A stretch of DNA of 12,613 bases. Origin: Bacillota bacterium. GTDB lineage: Bacteria; Bacillota; Clostridia; Oscillospirales; Acutalibacteraceae. The first letter of the stretch is position 1. Each line of letters starts with the position of its first letter. Positions 6,574 through 12,613 of the stretch are shown here, piece after piece. The notes under the pieces are model-generated. The model saw only the letters and a list, made by a program, of their open reading frames with translations, made no database searches and was not told the origin of the DNA. The position numbers and the translations under genes were made by a program. The stretch covers positions 1 through 12,613 of the forward strand of contig JAEWRF010000085.1 of NCBI GenBank assembly GCA_023460155.1, written 5' to 3'.

Positions 6574-7836
6574 TCAGAGAGCATGCAGTTTTTCGCGCAT
6601 TTCGTTCGGGCTGGCTCCGAAATACTGCTTAAAGCAATAGCTGAAGTAATGCGGATCAACATAACCGACTTTTTCCGCGACCTGACCGTTTTTCAGCGTT
6701 CCGTCCTCCAAAAGCGTGCGGGCGCGTTCCATACGTGCCTTGGTGATATAGCCGATGATCGTGCTGCCCGTCTGCCGCTTAAACAGCGCGCGCAGATAGC
6801 TCGGGCTCAGGTGCAGATGCTCGCACACGGCGTCGGCGGAAAGATTCGGGTCGGCATAAACGGATTCAATATAGTTAACCGCGTCCCACACGGCCGCGTG
6901 GCTTCCGGCGCAGCCGTGCAGATCCTGCATGGTGAACAACTGGTTGCCGCCTTCCTTGGCGCGCAGCTCCATCGCGCGCATGGCCTCGGAGCAGCTGGAG
7001 GCAATCTGCGCACAGCCTTTGCAGACGTTCCCGAGTCCTGCCGTGACGGAAAACCTCAGCTGATTCGCCGTAAGATTCAGAATGGATTCGACGAACTCCT
7101 GCATCCGCAGGGAAAAGCTGCTTTCGTCCCGGGAACTCCCAATCAGGATGACCAAATTCCGGCGGATGCAGGCAAAGCCCAGTCCGGCCTCCTGCGCAAG
7201 CTCCGACGTCACGTTGCACAGGGCGTACAGCATGGCCTTGTCGTCGCTCGCCGCCCAGCCCGCGCCGTGCCCCGTCCGGTCCACGCTCAGCACCGCCACC
7301 TGAAAGAGGGTGTCCTCATTCCAGTTCAGCCCGTAGGCGCGCACACGCTCATAAATGGTATCACCGCGCGCGGTATCGCTCAGAAGATCCTGAATCAGCA
7401 TTTTTTGGTTCTGCTGGTAAAAGTGCTCCAGTTCAGCCATTTTCTGAATTCTGCCGTTTTCCTCGTCCAGCGCGGCGCGGGCCTCACACAAAACATCCCG
7501 CAGCTCCTGCGCGCCCACCGGTTTGACGATATATTTGAGCGCGTTGAGTTCGACCGCCTGCTTCGCATACTCAAACTCCGTATAGCCGGTCAGAAAAACC
7601 ACACGGATCCGCGGATAGCTGTGCCGGATCTGCCGGGCCGCTTCCAAACCGGTGATGAACGGCATATTGATGTCGAGAATTGCAAGATCCGGGAGTTCCT
7701 TTTCAATCATCTCCATTACTTCGTAGCCATTGGAGCAGCAGCCCACCAGAGAAAATCCGGCACTCTCCCAGTCCACCATCCGGCTGATTTTGCTCAGCAC
7801 AAGTTTTTCGTCATCGGCAAAAATCAATTTATACAA
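6574..7836 (-). CDS. YesN-type response regulator (REC plus AraC helix-turn-helix)
   Basis: This is the output protein of the sensor system, 420 residues. The N-terminal receiver domain (about 1-120) has the acidic pair Asp8/Asp9, the phospho-acceptor Asp55 in LDINMPF, Thr83 and Lys105 in IVKPVG. The middle (about 170-300) resembles the degenerate GGDEF-like segment of YesN proteins. The C-terminal 100 residues (about 318-417) are an AraC domain with LSADAVCEHLHLSPSYLRALFK and the second unit ending YFSYCFKQYFGASP. The start is a TTG with GGGGGAG 7 bases before it, inside a small hairpin loop. It is the last gene of the kinase, binding protein and regulator operon. By analogy with XylFII-LytS-YesN it should activate the neighbouring importer when phosphorylated; this is inference from gene order. 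Confidence 0.94.
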   Translation of the reverse strand: MYKLIFADDEKLVLSKISRMVDWESAGFSLVGCCSNGYEVMEMIEKELPDLAILDINMPFITGLEAARQIRHSYPRIRVVFLTGYTEFEYAKQAVELNALKYIVKPVGAQELRDVLCEARAALDEENGRIQKMAELEHFYQQNQKMLIQDLLSDTARGDTIYERVRAYGLNWNEDTLFQVAVLSVDRTGHGAGWAASDDKAMLYALCNVTSELAQEAGLGFACIRRNLVILIGSSRDESSFSLRMQEFVESILNLTANQLRFSVTAGLGNVCKGCAQIASSCSEAMRAMELRAKEGGNQLFTMQDLHGCAGSHAAVWDAVNYIESVYADPNLSADAVCEHLHLSPSYLRALFKRQTGSTIIGYITKARMERARTLLEDGTLKNGQVAEKVGYVDPHYFSYCFKQYFGASPNEMREKLHAL

Positions 7837-7837
7837 C

Positions 7838-7857
7838 CACAGTCTCCCCCTTCTGTG
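7838..7857 (-). promoter_or_regulatory. Ribosome binding site in a hairpin loop before the response regulator
   Basis: In the transcript CACAG and CUGUG (from plus-strand positions 7853-7857 and 7838-7842) can form a 5-bp stem whose 10-base loop is AAGGGGGAGA, the Shine-Dalgarno itself. The TTG start follows one base after the stem. The strong site supports the TTG start. Whether the small stem affects translation is unknown. Confidence 0.4.
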
Positions 7858-7871
7858 ATATGGTTTCGCTC

Positions 7872-7892
7872 GCGGCCGCCGATCGCGGCCGC
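7872..7892 (-). other. GC-only hairpin between sensor binding protein and response regulator
   Basis: The octamer GCGGCCGC occurs twice, at 7872-7879 and 7885-7892, separated by 5 bases. Because the octamer is its own reverse complement, the two copies form a perfect 8-bp all-GC stem. It lies 18 bases past the stop of the sensor binding protein and is not followed by T residues on the minus strand, so it is not a classical terminator. It may pause transcription, stop 3' exonucleases or lower regulator expression relative to kinase. Confidence 0.5.
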
Positions 7893-7910
7893 ACAGGCAC
7901 CGAACAAGAC

Positions 7911-8882
7911 TCAGGAATTGAACGGAAAGACCAGCTGCTGATACTGATCGCTGAACAATGTGGTTACATCAACCGGGTAAATATCCGTATACCGGTTGTC
8001 GACCTTCTCTCCTTTCAGTTTGCGGCAGGCCGTTTCAACGCCGTAATAACCCATCTGGTAGGGATTCTGCAAAATCGCCAGTCTCAAAATACCGTCCTCC
8101 ATGTACATGGCCTCCTCCGGCGTACAGTCGATGGCGAACAGGGGAATATCCTTGCGCCCAAGTTTGCTGAGCGCCTGAGCGGCACCCTCCGAGGACTGTG
8201 CGTTCAGCGACGCAATCGCCGCCAGCTTCGGGTGCTGGGCGATCAGGTTTGCCGTCATGTATTCCGTTTTTTCAACATCGGAATCGCCGTATGCGGTATC
8301 CAGCAGGGTAAAGTGATGATTGGAGCTCATTGCGCCTCGGAATCCCTTCTCCCGCTGAACGGCAGGGTAGCTTTCCTTTACAAAGCTCACGATTCCCACC
8401 TCTCCCGAAGCCTTTCCGAGGCGTTCCTCCATCTGCTTCGCCAGTGCGGTGCCAAGCTTGACGTTATCCGTCCCCACATAGGCGACCGTGCGGGGGTTAT
8501 CCACGTCGGAATCCACCATGATCACGGGGATGCCTTTGTCGATGGCGTCCTGCACCGGCTTTGCAAGCAGGTTGTAATCCGCGGCCGCCAGAATAATTGC
8601 GTCCGGCCTGCGGGCGATGGAAGCCTCCAGCAGGCTCACCTGCTGAGAATAATCCTTTTCAATGGTCGGCCCGATCATGGAAACGTTGACATCGTAAGTG
8701 GAAGCGGCAGCCTGCGCCCCCGCATTCACGCTTTTCCAGAAATCAATGTCGGTGCCCTTTACAATCAGCTCAAAGGTATATCCCTTTTTGCTGCTGTAGC
8801 CGGCATTCCAAAAATACAGCACGGCAACCGCGGCTCCCGCGAGCACAACAACCGTAAGCATCAGTGTGTACAGGCGTTTCAA
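7911..8882 (-). CDS. Membrane-anchored sugar-binding protein of a three-component sensor (XylFII-like)
   Basis: This is a 323-residue type I periplasmic-binding protein placed inside a two-component operon rather than beside a transporter. Residues 1-5 are basic, about 6-25 form one hydrophobic helix, and no Cys follows, so it should stay anchored as an uncleaved membrane protein instead of a lipoprotein. The sugar-binding domain starts near residue 36 (FELIVKGTDIDFWKSV) and includes DAIILAAADYN and PVIMVDSDVD, paralogous to the transport lipoprotein of this window. I prefer the TTG at 8882, which has AAGGAG 8 bases upstream; the in-frame GTG at 8891 overlaps the kinase stop and has AAGGA directly against it. 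XylFII of C. beijerinckii has the same anchored form and works by binding its LytS kinase. The sugar is unknown. Confidence 0.9.
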   Translation of the reverse strand: MKRLYTLMLTVVVLAGAAVAVLYFWNAGYSSKKGYTFELIVKGTDIDFWKSVNAGAQAAASTYDVNVSMIGPTIEKDYSQQVSLLEASIARRPDAIILAAADYNLLAKPVQDAIDKGIPVIMVDSDVDNPRTVAYVGTDNVKLGTALAKQMEERLGKASGEVGIVSFVKESYPAVQREKGFRGAMSSNHHFTLLDTAYGDSDVEKTEYMTANLIAQHPKLAAIASLNAQSSEGAAQALSKLGRKDIPLFAIDCTPEEAMYMEDGILRLAILQNPYQMGYYGVETACRKLKGEKVDNRYTDIYPVDVTTLFSDQYQQLVFPFNS

Positions 8883-8887
8883 TGTCC

Positions 8888-10669
8888 TCACTCCTTCCGG
8901 GGCAGCTCAAACCAGAGAGGCAGCTGCACCCGCACCGTGGTTCCCACATCCAGTTCACTTTCCACCTTCAGCCCGTAATCCGACCCGCAGGCCAGTTTGA
9001 TGCGCTGATGCACGTTCTTCAGGCCGATGCCGGAGCGGGAAGTCGAATCCGTCTCCAGAATATGCTCCAGCAGATCCTTCTTGATGCCGCATCCGTTGTC
9101 ATGGACGGCAAGCTCCAGGCAGTCCCCGCAGCGCCGGGCCGTTATGGTGATTTTTCCTCCCTCTCCCATGGTTCCGACCCCGTGGACAATCGCGTTTTCC
9201 ACGATGGGCTGGAGCATGATTTTCGGGGTTTTGGCGCTGCGGACCTCTTCTTCACAATCGATCCGGTAGGTAAAAGCGTCCCCGAAACGCATTTTCTGGA
9301 TCATCAGATATTTTTCCACGTGCTGCAGTTCGTCTTCCACGCTGATGAAATCCCTGGCGCCCGAAAGAGAAAGACGGAAGTACTTTGAGAGCGCCAGCAC
9401 CATCTGAACTACCCCCTTCTGGTCCCCGCTCTCCGCGAGCCAAATGACGGAATCCAGCGTGTTATACAGAAAATGGGGATCCATCTGCGCGTTCAGTGCC
9501 TTCAGTTCGCTGCGGTGCAGCTGCTCCTGCTCCGTGCGCACCTGCACCATCAATTGGTGGATGCGCGCCACCATCCGGTTAAAGGAATCTCCCAGTTGGC
9601 CGGCCTCATAGATTCCGGTTACGGGCGCGGGTTCGGTTTCCTCCCCGCTGTACATGCGCCCCATCAGCGCCATCAGGTTGTGCAGCGGACGGATCATTGC
9701 GGTGGAAAGGATCATACTTCCCGCTAAAATAGCGATTGCCAGCAGTATAATCGCCAGCACGATGTAAGAGCCCGGGCCGCTGTCGTAGGTGGCAAGGCCT
9801 TTCATGGAAGAGACGCCGATGACGCGCCATGCCGCGTTGGAGAGCGGTTTGACGCAGACGGAAAGCTGGGAATATTTTGTCTTCACCACCGAGCTGCCCG
9901 CCTTTAGGTTTGCCGCAAGCGTGACCTCCTCCGGAAGAATGCCGGCGTAAATCATCTGCTGGTTCGGATGGTACACCACGTTTCCCTGCTGATTGGTGAT
10001 ATAGATGTAGCCGTCGCCCTTCTGGTCGCGGGAGCACAGGCCCTTGATCCGCGTAAAGTTCATGTCCACGATCATGATCCCGCTGTGTTTGGTTCCGTCC
10101 TGCATCCAGGAGACGTTTCGGGTCAGAGTAATCACCCACGGGTAATTCCCCCGGTACAGCCGCTGAACATGGGGCTGCGAAATGAGGTACTGCCTCCCGT
10201 TTGTGCTGGCACCCGAATACCAGCTCTGGCGCACAACCTCAATGTCTTTGCGCAGCGGACGGCTGTCGGTCGTAACAACCGGTTTTCCGCTGTTGTCGAA
10301 CACCGCGATTGTTTCGATGTCTTCCCGCAGAAAAACCACCAGACTCCGGTTGAGCTCCCCGGCGGAATGCTGCCCCAGCAGATTGGTGACATTGTCGGAA
10401 ATGGAGACCATTTCCTTAATATAGCTGTCAATGGAATCGGACACATTGTCGACGATCTGAGCATTTTTCTGTTCGATCGAGTGATTGATGGCGGTGTCGG
10501 CGTGGCTGTAAACGATCAGTGTAATCGTGACAACCGCGGCAAGGGAAAGCCCCAGAGTGCTCGCCGCCATGATGACCCACAGGCTGTTCCAGTGAAACAG
10601 AGGAAAGCGTTTCCGTTCAGGGGAACCGGCCGCAGGTTTTTTATTGAAAGTTTTTAACGTTGCCGTCAT
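8888..10669 (-). CDS. YesM/LytS-type sensor histidine kinase
   Basis: This membrane kinase should receive the sugar signal and phosphorylate the regulator two genes downstream. Numbered from the chosen start (593 residues), TM1 is about 29-54, an extracellular region about 55-300 follows with Cache-like features (GYIYITNQQGNVVYHPN), then TM2 about 302-326 and a HAMP-type linker. The kinase core is of the His_kinase/HATPase_c class: His399 in MDPHFLYNTLDS, an N-box LQPIVENAIVHG at 486-497, DNGCGI at 524-529 and GIGLKN at 547-552. An in-frame ATG at 10696 would add nine residues, but it directly abuts a predicted -10 box and has no ribosome binding site. The ATG at 10669 has GAGAGGG unusually close, so the start is not certain. 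The large external domain plus a separate binding protein suggest two sensing inputs. Confidence 0.93.
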   Translation of the reverse strand: MTATLKTFNKKPAAGSPERKRFPLFHWNSLWVIMAASTLGLSLAAVVTITLIVYSHADTAINHSIEQKNAQIVDNVSDSIDSYIKEMVSISDNVTNLLGQHSAGELNRSLVVFLREDIETIAVFDNSGKPVVTTDSRPLRKDIEVVRQSWYSGASTNGRQYLISQPHVQRLYRGNYPWVITLTRNVSWMQDGTKHSGIMIVDMNFTRIKGLCSRDQKGDGYIYITNQQGNVVYHPNQQMIYAGILPEEVTLAANLKAGSSVVKTKYSQLSVCVKPLSNAAWRVIGVSSMKGLATYDSGPGSYIVLAIILLAIAILAGSMILSTAMIRPLHNLMALMGRMYSGEETEPAPVTGIYEAGQLGDSFNRMVARIHQLMVQVRTEQEQLHRSELKALNAQMDPHFLYNTLDSVIWLAESGDQKGVVQMVLALSKYFRLSLSGARDFISVEDELQHVEKYLMIQKMRFGDAFTYRIDCEEEVRSAKTPKIMLQPIVENAIVHGVGTMGEGGKITITARRCGDCLELAVHDNGCGIKKDLLEHILETDSTSRSGIGLKNVHQRIKLACGSDYGLKVESELDVGTTVRVQLPLWFELPRKE

Positions 10670-10696
10670 CCCTCTCGCGGACAATCCATTGTACAT

Positions 10697-10726
10697 ATTA
10701 TATAAAAATATCGGTCAACTTAGCAA
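10697..10726 (-). promoter_or_regulatory. Promoter of the three-component sensor operon
   Basis: On the minus strand TTGCTA (10721-10726) and TATAAT (10697-10702) are separated by 18 bases, in an AT-rich stretch directly upstream of the kinase gene. Transcription would start near 10690, about 20 bases before the ATG at 10669. An overlapping alternative is TTGACC with TACAAT at 19 bases. Upstream, TTTGTTGG occurs at 10741-10748, as in the importer promoter. Confidence 0.55.
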
Positions 10727-10740
10727 GAGCAAAATCTTTT

Positions 10741-10754
10741 CCAACAAAAATATT
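10741..10754 (-). promoter_or_regulatory. Candidate operator upstream of the kinase promoter
   Basis: The minus strand reads AAATATT followed by TTTGTTGG, ending 14 bases before the -35 box. It matches the octamer and the AAATAT flank found upstream of the importer promoter (6413-6429), with three fewer bases between the two parts. A shared regulator, possibly the response regulator acting on its own operon, is the simplest reading. Confidence 0.3.
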
Positions 10755-10772
10755 TCATCCGGCATGCAAAAT

Positions 10773-10804
10773 ACGGCCGCCGAAGATCTTTCTTCGGCGG
10801 CCGT
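10773..10804 (-). terminator. Rho-independent terminator of the mutarotase operon
   Basis: A perfect 14-bp stem (ACGGCCGCCGAAGA at 10773-10786, TCTTCGGCGGCCGT at 10791-10804) closes a 4-base loop. On the minus strand it is followed by ATTTTGC. It lies about 67 bases beyond the mutarotase stop and separates that operon from the sensor-kinase promoter. Confidence 0.85.
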
Positions 10805-10871
10805 CCGCTTGTTGAAAACGTGCAGGCCGTTGAAAATCATGCAAGGTAACTTTCCTGACGGTCTGCGGGCA

Positions 10872-11300
10872 TTACTTTACAACGCCTTTTTTCAGGATAA
10901 CATTGGCATATAACGCCATTTCGCTGGTTGTGACAACCGCATAAGCCTTTTTGGAGCGGTCGTAGAAATCGAACTTGTTGATGGTTACTTCCCGAAGGCC
11001 CTGCTCCTCATACTTTTTGCCAATTTCTCTGTATTGAGGCCAGATCTCCGGTTTGTACGGATCGTTCGGCAGAACCGCCATGAAGACTGTGGGGTTTTCC
11101 ACATACGGGTCCAGAGGCATGAATTTCAGAATCGCATCGAGCAGCTCCGGAATTCCGTGCCCGTCGCAGCGGATTACCTTATCAGGGTGCGCAAACTTCG
11201 GGAAATTGCCGTCGGCCAGCACAAGCTCGTCGCCGTGGCCCATCTCCATCAGCACCTTGAGAAGCTCGGGGGTCAGAATCGGAGGGATTCCTTTCAGCAT
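10872..11300 (-). CDS. fucU: FucU/RbsD-family sugar mutarotase
   Basis: RbsD/FucU proteins interconvert the anomers of monosaccharides such as L-fucose or D-ribose, supplying the form that the next enzyme or kinase uses. The 142-residue product has the usual FucU length and landmarks: MLKGIPPILTPELL at the start, the active-site region MGHGDELVLADGNFP with His22 and Asp24, and YANVILKKGVV at the end with Tyr131 and Asn133. The pattern is closer to FucU than to RbsD. AAGGGGGA lies 6 bases before the ATG, and the gene starts 12 bases after the reductase stop, so it is cotranscribed with the reductase. No fucose isomerase, kinase or aldolase is in view, so the actual sugar is open. Confidence 0.92.
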   Translation of the reverse strand: MLKGIPPILTPELLKVLMEMGHGDELVLADGNFPKFAHPDKVIRCDGHGIPELLDAILKFMPLDPYVENPTVFMAVLPNDPYKPEIWPQYREIGKKYEEQGLREVTINKFDFYDRSKKAYAVVTTSEMALYANVILKKGVVK

Positions 11301-11312
11301 TTCGCGTCCCCC

Positions 11313-12326
11313 TTATTTCGTGATCGTGCCGTCTTCGTCCCAAAGGTCGTGCCAGCTGTTGGCGCCCGGCCACAGGAACACCTGCCCCTTGATCAGGCGG
11401 CAGTTTTTATCGGCAGCTTTGATTTTTTCCATTTCCTCATCGGTCAGCGGGTCTTCCGTCGTGCACTTCAGGTTGCTGACATATTCAGCTTCATAAATGG
11501 AGAACGGAATCGGAATCTGGCCCCTCTGTACAGCCCATTTCAGGCAGATGACCGCCGGATGCACATGATGCGCTTTCGCAACCTCAACGAGTTCCGGCAT
11601 CTGGATATCCGCCACGTCCTCGGCGGTCTTGTCGCGGTCCGGACGAGTCGGGCTGCCGATCGGGCAGAAGCCAACCGGCTGAATCCCGTGCTTTACCGCG
11701 TAGTCGAACAGTTCGGGCTGCTGGAACCCGGGGTGAAGCTCCATCTCGATTACGGTCGGCTTGATGCGGCACAGGGGCAGGACTGCTTCCAGCTTCGGAA
11801 TGGTCATGCTGGACATGCCGAGGTTATGTACCAGACCCATGTCGTACAGTTTTTCCATCTGACGCCAGGTTACCATGAAGTCTTCCGCCGTAAAAGGTTT
11901 GGAATCCGGGTTGCGGGAGTCGCCGGAGCATCCGGGTGCATGGTAATTGGCAAACGGCCAGTGCATAAAGTACGCGTCGATGTAATCCAGTTCCAGATCG
12001 CGCAGGGTTTTTGCGCAGGCCAGAAGGACTTCCCCTTTGCCGTGCTGGTCATTCCAGACCTTACTGGTGATAAACAGGTCTTTGCGCTCTACGACGCCCT
12101 CGGCAAACGCGTCGGCAAACACCTTGCCGATCAGGTCTTCGTTTTGGTAGACGGACGCGCAGTCAAACAGACGATAACCGCAGCGGATGGCGCCTGCCAC
12201 GGCACCGGACACCTGCTCCGCGGTAAAACGATCGGAGCCGAAGGTACCCATCCCGATGCAGGGTATCTGTTCGCCGGTAGACAGGGTACGCTTGGGAACG
12301 ATTGCAGGATTGATGAACTCTGCCAT
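11313..12326 (-). CDS. Aldo/keto reductase with atypical cofactor-phosphate loop
   Basis: This cytosolic oxidoreductase, 337 residues, belongs to the aldo/keto reductase superfamily, which reduces aldehydes or ketones, including sugars, with a nicotinamide cofactor. The catalytic tetrad is complete: Asp55 and Tyr60 (DCASVY), Lys89 (TSKVW) and His122 (FMHWP). MGTFG near 26-30 and VIEMELHPGFQQ near 192-203 are further family landmarks. At the usual IPKS loop it reads IPIPFS, so the Lys that commonly holds the 2'-phosphate of NADPH is Phe275, which hints at NADH use. The C terminus carries a Trp-rich tail (FLWPGANSWHDLWDEDG). AAAGGAGAG lies 7 bases before the ATG. It sits between a sugar kinase and a sugar mutarotase, suggesting a sugar or polyol substrate; the exact reaction is unknown. 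Confidence 0.92.
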   Translation of the reverse strand: MAEFINPAIVPKRTLSTGEQIPCIGMGTFGSDRFTAEQVSGAVAGAIRCGYRLFDCASVYQNEDLIGKVFADAFAEGVVERKDLFITSKVWNDQHGKGEVLLACAKTLRDLELDYIDAYFMHWPFANYHAPGCSGDSRNPDSKPFTAEDFMVTWRQMEKLYDMGLVHNLGMSSMTIPKLEAVLPLCRIKPTVIEMELHPGFQQPELFDYAVKHGIQPVGFCPIGSPTRPDRDKTAEDVADIQMPELVEVAKAHHVHPAVICLKWAVQRGQIPIPFSIYEAEYVSNLKCTTEDPLTDEEMEKIKAADKNCRLIKGQVFLWPGANSWHDLWDEDGTITK

Positions 12327-12386
12327 TTGGAATCTCTCCTTTGAATGAATTTAATGTATTTACAATTTAATTGGATCGGCTGTTAA

Positions 12387-12613
12387 TTAGGATTCTTCCA
12401 CGCGCTCGACCCGAACCTGCCCCATCAGCATAGCAAGGTCTTCCTGACGGAAAAATCCGGTCTCTTTGGTGAGCGCATTCGCGGTAGAGACAGCCACGGC
12501 GTAGTGAATGGCCTGTTCGATCGGCTCGCGGCGGGCCATACTGACGGCAAATCCCGCCACCATGCTGTCGCCGCAGCCCACCGTGTTCACCACCGGGATA
12601 TCGGGTGTGATGC
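12387..12613 (-). CDS. PfkB-family carbohydrate kinase, C-terminal end only
   Basis: Only the last 75 codons are in the window; the frame remains open to the edge, so the GTG at 12593 is an internal codon. The visible part begins TPDIPVVNTVGCGDSMVAGF, the ATP-site signature of PfkB-family (ribokinase-like) kinases, with the catalytic Asp in GCGD. The DSMVAGF form is typical of the 1-phosphofructokinase/tagatose-6-phosphate kinase branch, so a hexose-phosphate substrate is likely but unproven. The middle residue of the usual GAGD motif is Cys here. It ends in TAA, 60 bases before the reductase start, with no terminator between, so it is probably the first visible gene of the kinase, reductase and mutarotase operon. 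Confidence 0.88.
   Translation of the reverse strand, partial: ITPDIPVVNTVGCGDSMVAGFAVSMARREPIEQAIHYAVAVSTANALTKETGFFRQEDLAMLMGQVRVERVEES

Noticed and set aside
7872..7892. Two NotI recognition octamers close together, suggesting a cloning linker or assembly artefact
   Set aside because: The flanking sequence is continuous with a normal operon spacer, both neighbouring genes are intact, and the pair is explained as a natural GC hairpin; no vector-like sequence is seen.
6583..7941. Plus-strand open frame of 452 codons opposite the response regulator
   Set aside because: It mirrors the YesN-type gene almost exactly and has no recognisable motif; the minus-strand product carries complete receiver and AraC motifs.
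7860..8978. Plus-strand open frame of 372 codons opposite the sensor binding protein
   Set aside because: It is a shadow of the binding-protein gene, whose minus-strand product has a clear anchor and sugar-binding fold.
11034..12344. Plus-strand open frame of 436 codons opposite the reductase and mutarotase
   Set aside because: It is antisense to two recognised enzymes with intact active sites and has no motif of its own.
12327..12386. Promoter for the reductase and mutarotase in the 60-base gap
   Set aside because: TTAACA with TAAATA at 18 bases is the best pair I can find and is weak in an AT-rich spacer; cotranscription from the kinase gene is simpler.
1..12613. tRNA, rRNA, CRISPR array, transposase, integrase or known riboswitch
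   Set aside because: I looked on both strands and found none; every gap is under 250 bases and is accounted for by promoters, hairpins and short spacers.

Overview
The window looks like a piece of a Clostridia-type Firmicute chromosome, possibly from the Oscillospirales. This is inferred from strong purine-rich ribosome binding sites, frequent TTG/GTG starts, a YesM/YesN-type two-component pair, a lipoprotein with an Ala/Ser-rich linker, and fairly GC-rich coding sequence with AT-rich intergenic promoters. All genes except the first lie on the minus strand. I see no tRNA, rRNA, CRISPR array, insertion sequence or phage gene.

From left to right: a 5'-truncated AraC-family regulator on the plus strand (1-801) ends at a perfect hairpin (809-836). 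This hairpin also lies downstream of a minus-strand ABC sugar importer operon. Read in its own direction, that operon runs: an uncharacterised 208-residue protein (6323-5697), permease A (5637-4648), a double-domain sugar ATPase (4632-3139), permease B (3126-2131) and a sugar-binding lipoprotein (2064-892). A good extended -10 promoter at 6374-6402 precedes the operon. Two different permeases with one ATPase recall the YtfT/YjfF arrangement rather than a plain RbsABC set.

Upstream lies a second minus-strand operon, ended by a strong terminator (6459-6508): a sensor histidine kinase (10669-8888), a membrane-anchored sugar-binding protein with no lipobox (8882-7911) and a YesN-type response regulator (7836-6574). 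This is the layout of a three-component sugar-sensing system, as described for XylFII-LytS-YesN of Clostridium beijerinckii. The inferred working model is that the anchored binding protein reports a sugar to the kinase, the kinase phosphorylates the regulator, and the regulator turns on the adjacent transporter. Both operon promoters carry the octamer TTTGTTGG just upstream of the -35 box, a candidate shared operator.

At the right end is a third minus-strand gene set: the 3' end of a PfkB-family sugar kinase (12613-12387), an aldo/keto reductase (12326-11313) and a FucU/RbsD-type sugar mutarotase (11300-10872), ended by a perfect 14-bp terminator hairpin. The three operons together plausibly sense, import and metabolise one monosaccharide or sugar alcohol. 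The substrate cannot be named from sequence alone. The main novelty candidates are the uncharacterised protein heading the importer operon, the shared promoter element, the RNA hairpins before the response regulator, and the unusual cofactor loop of the reductase.
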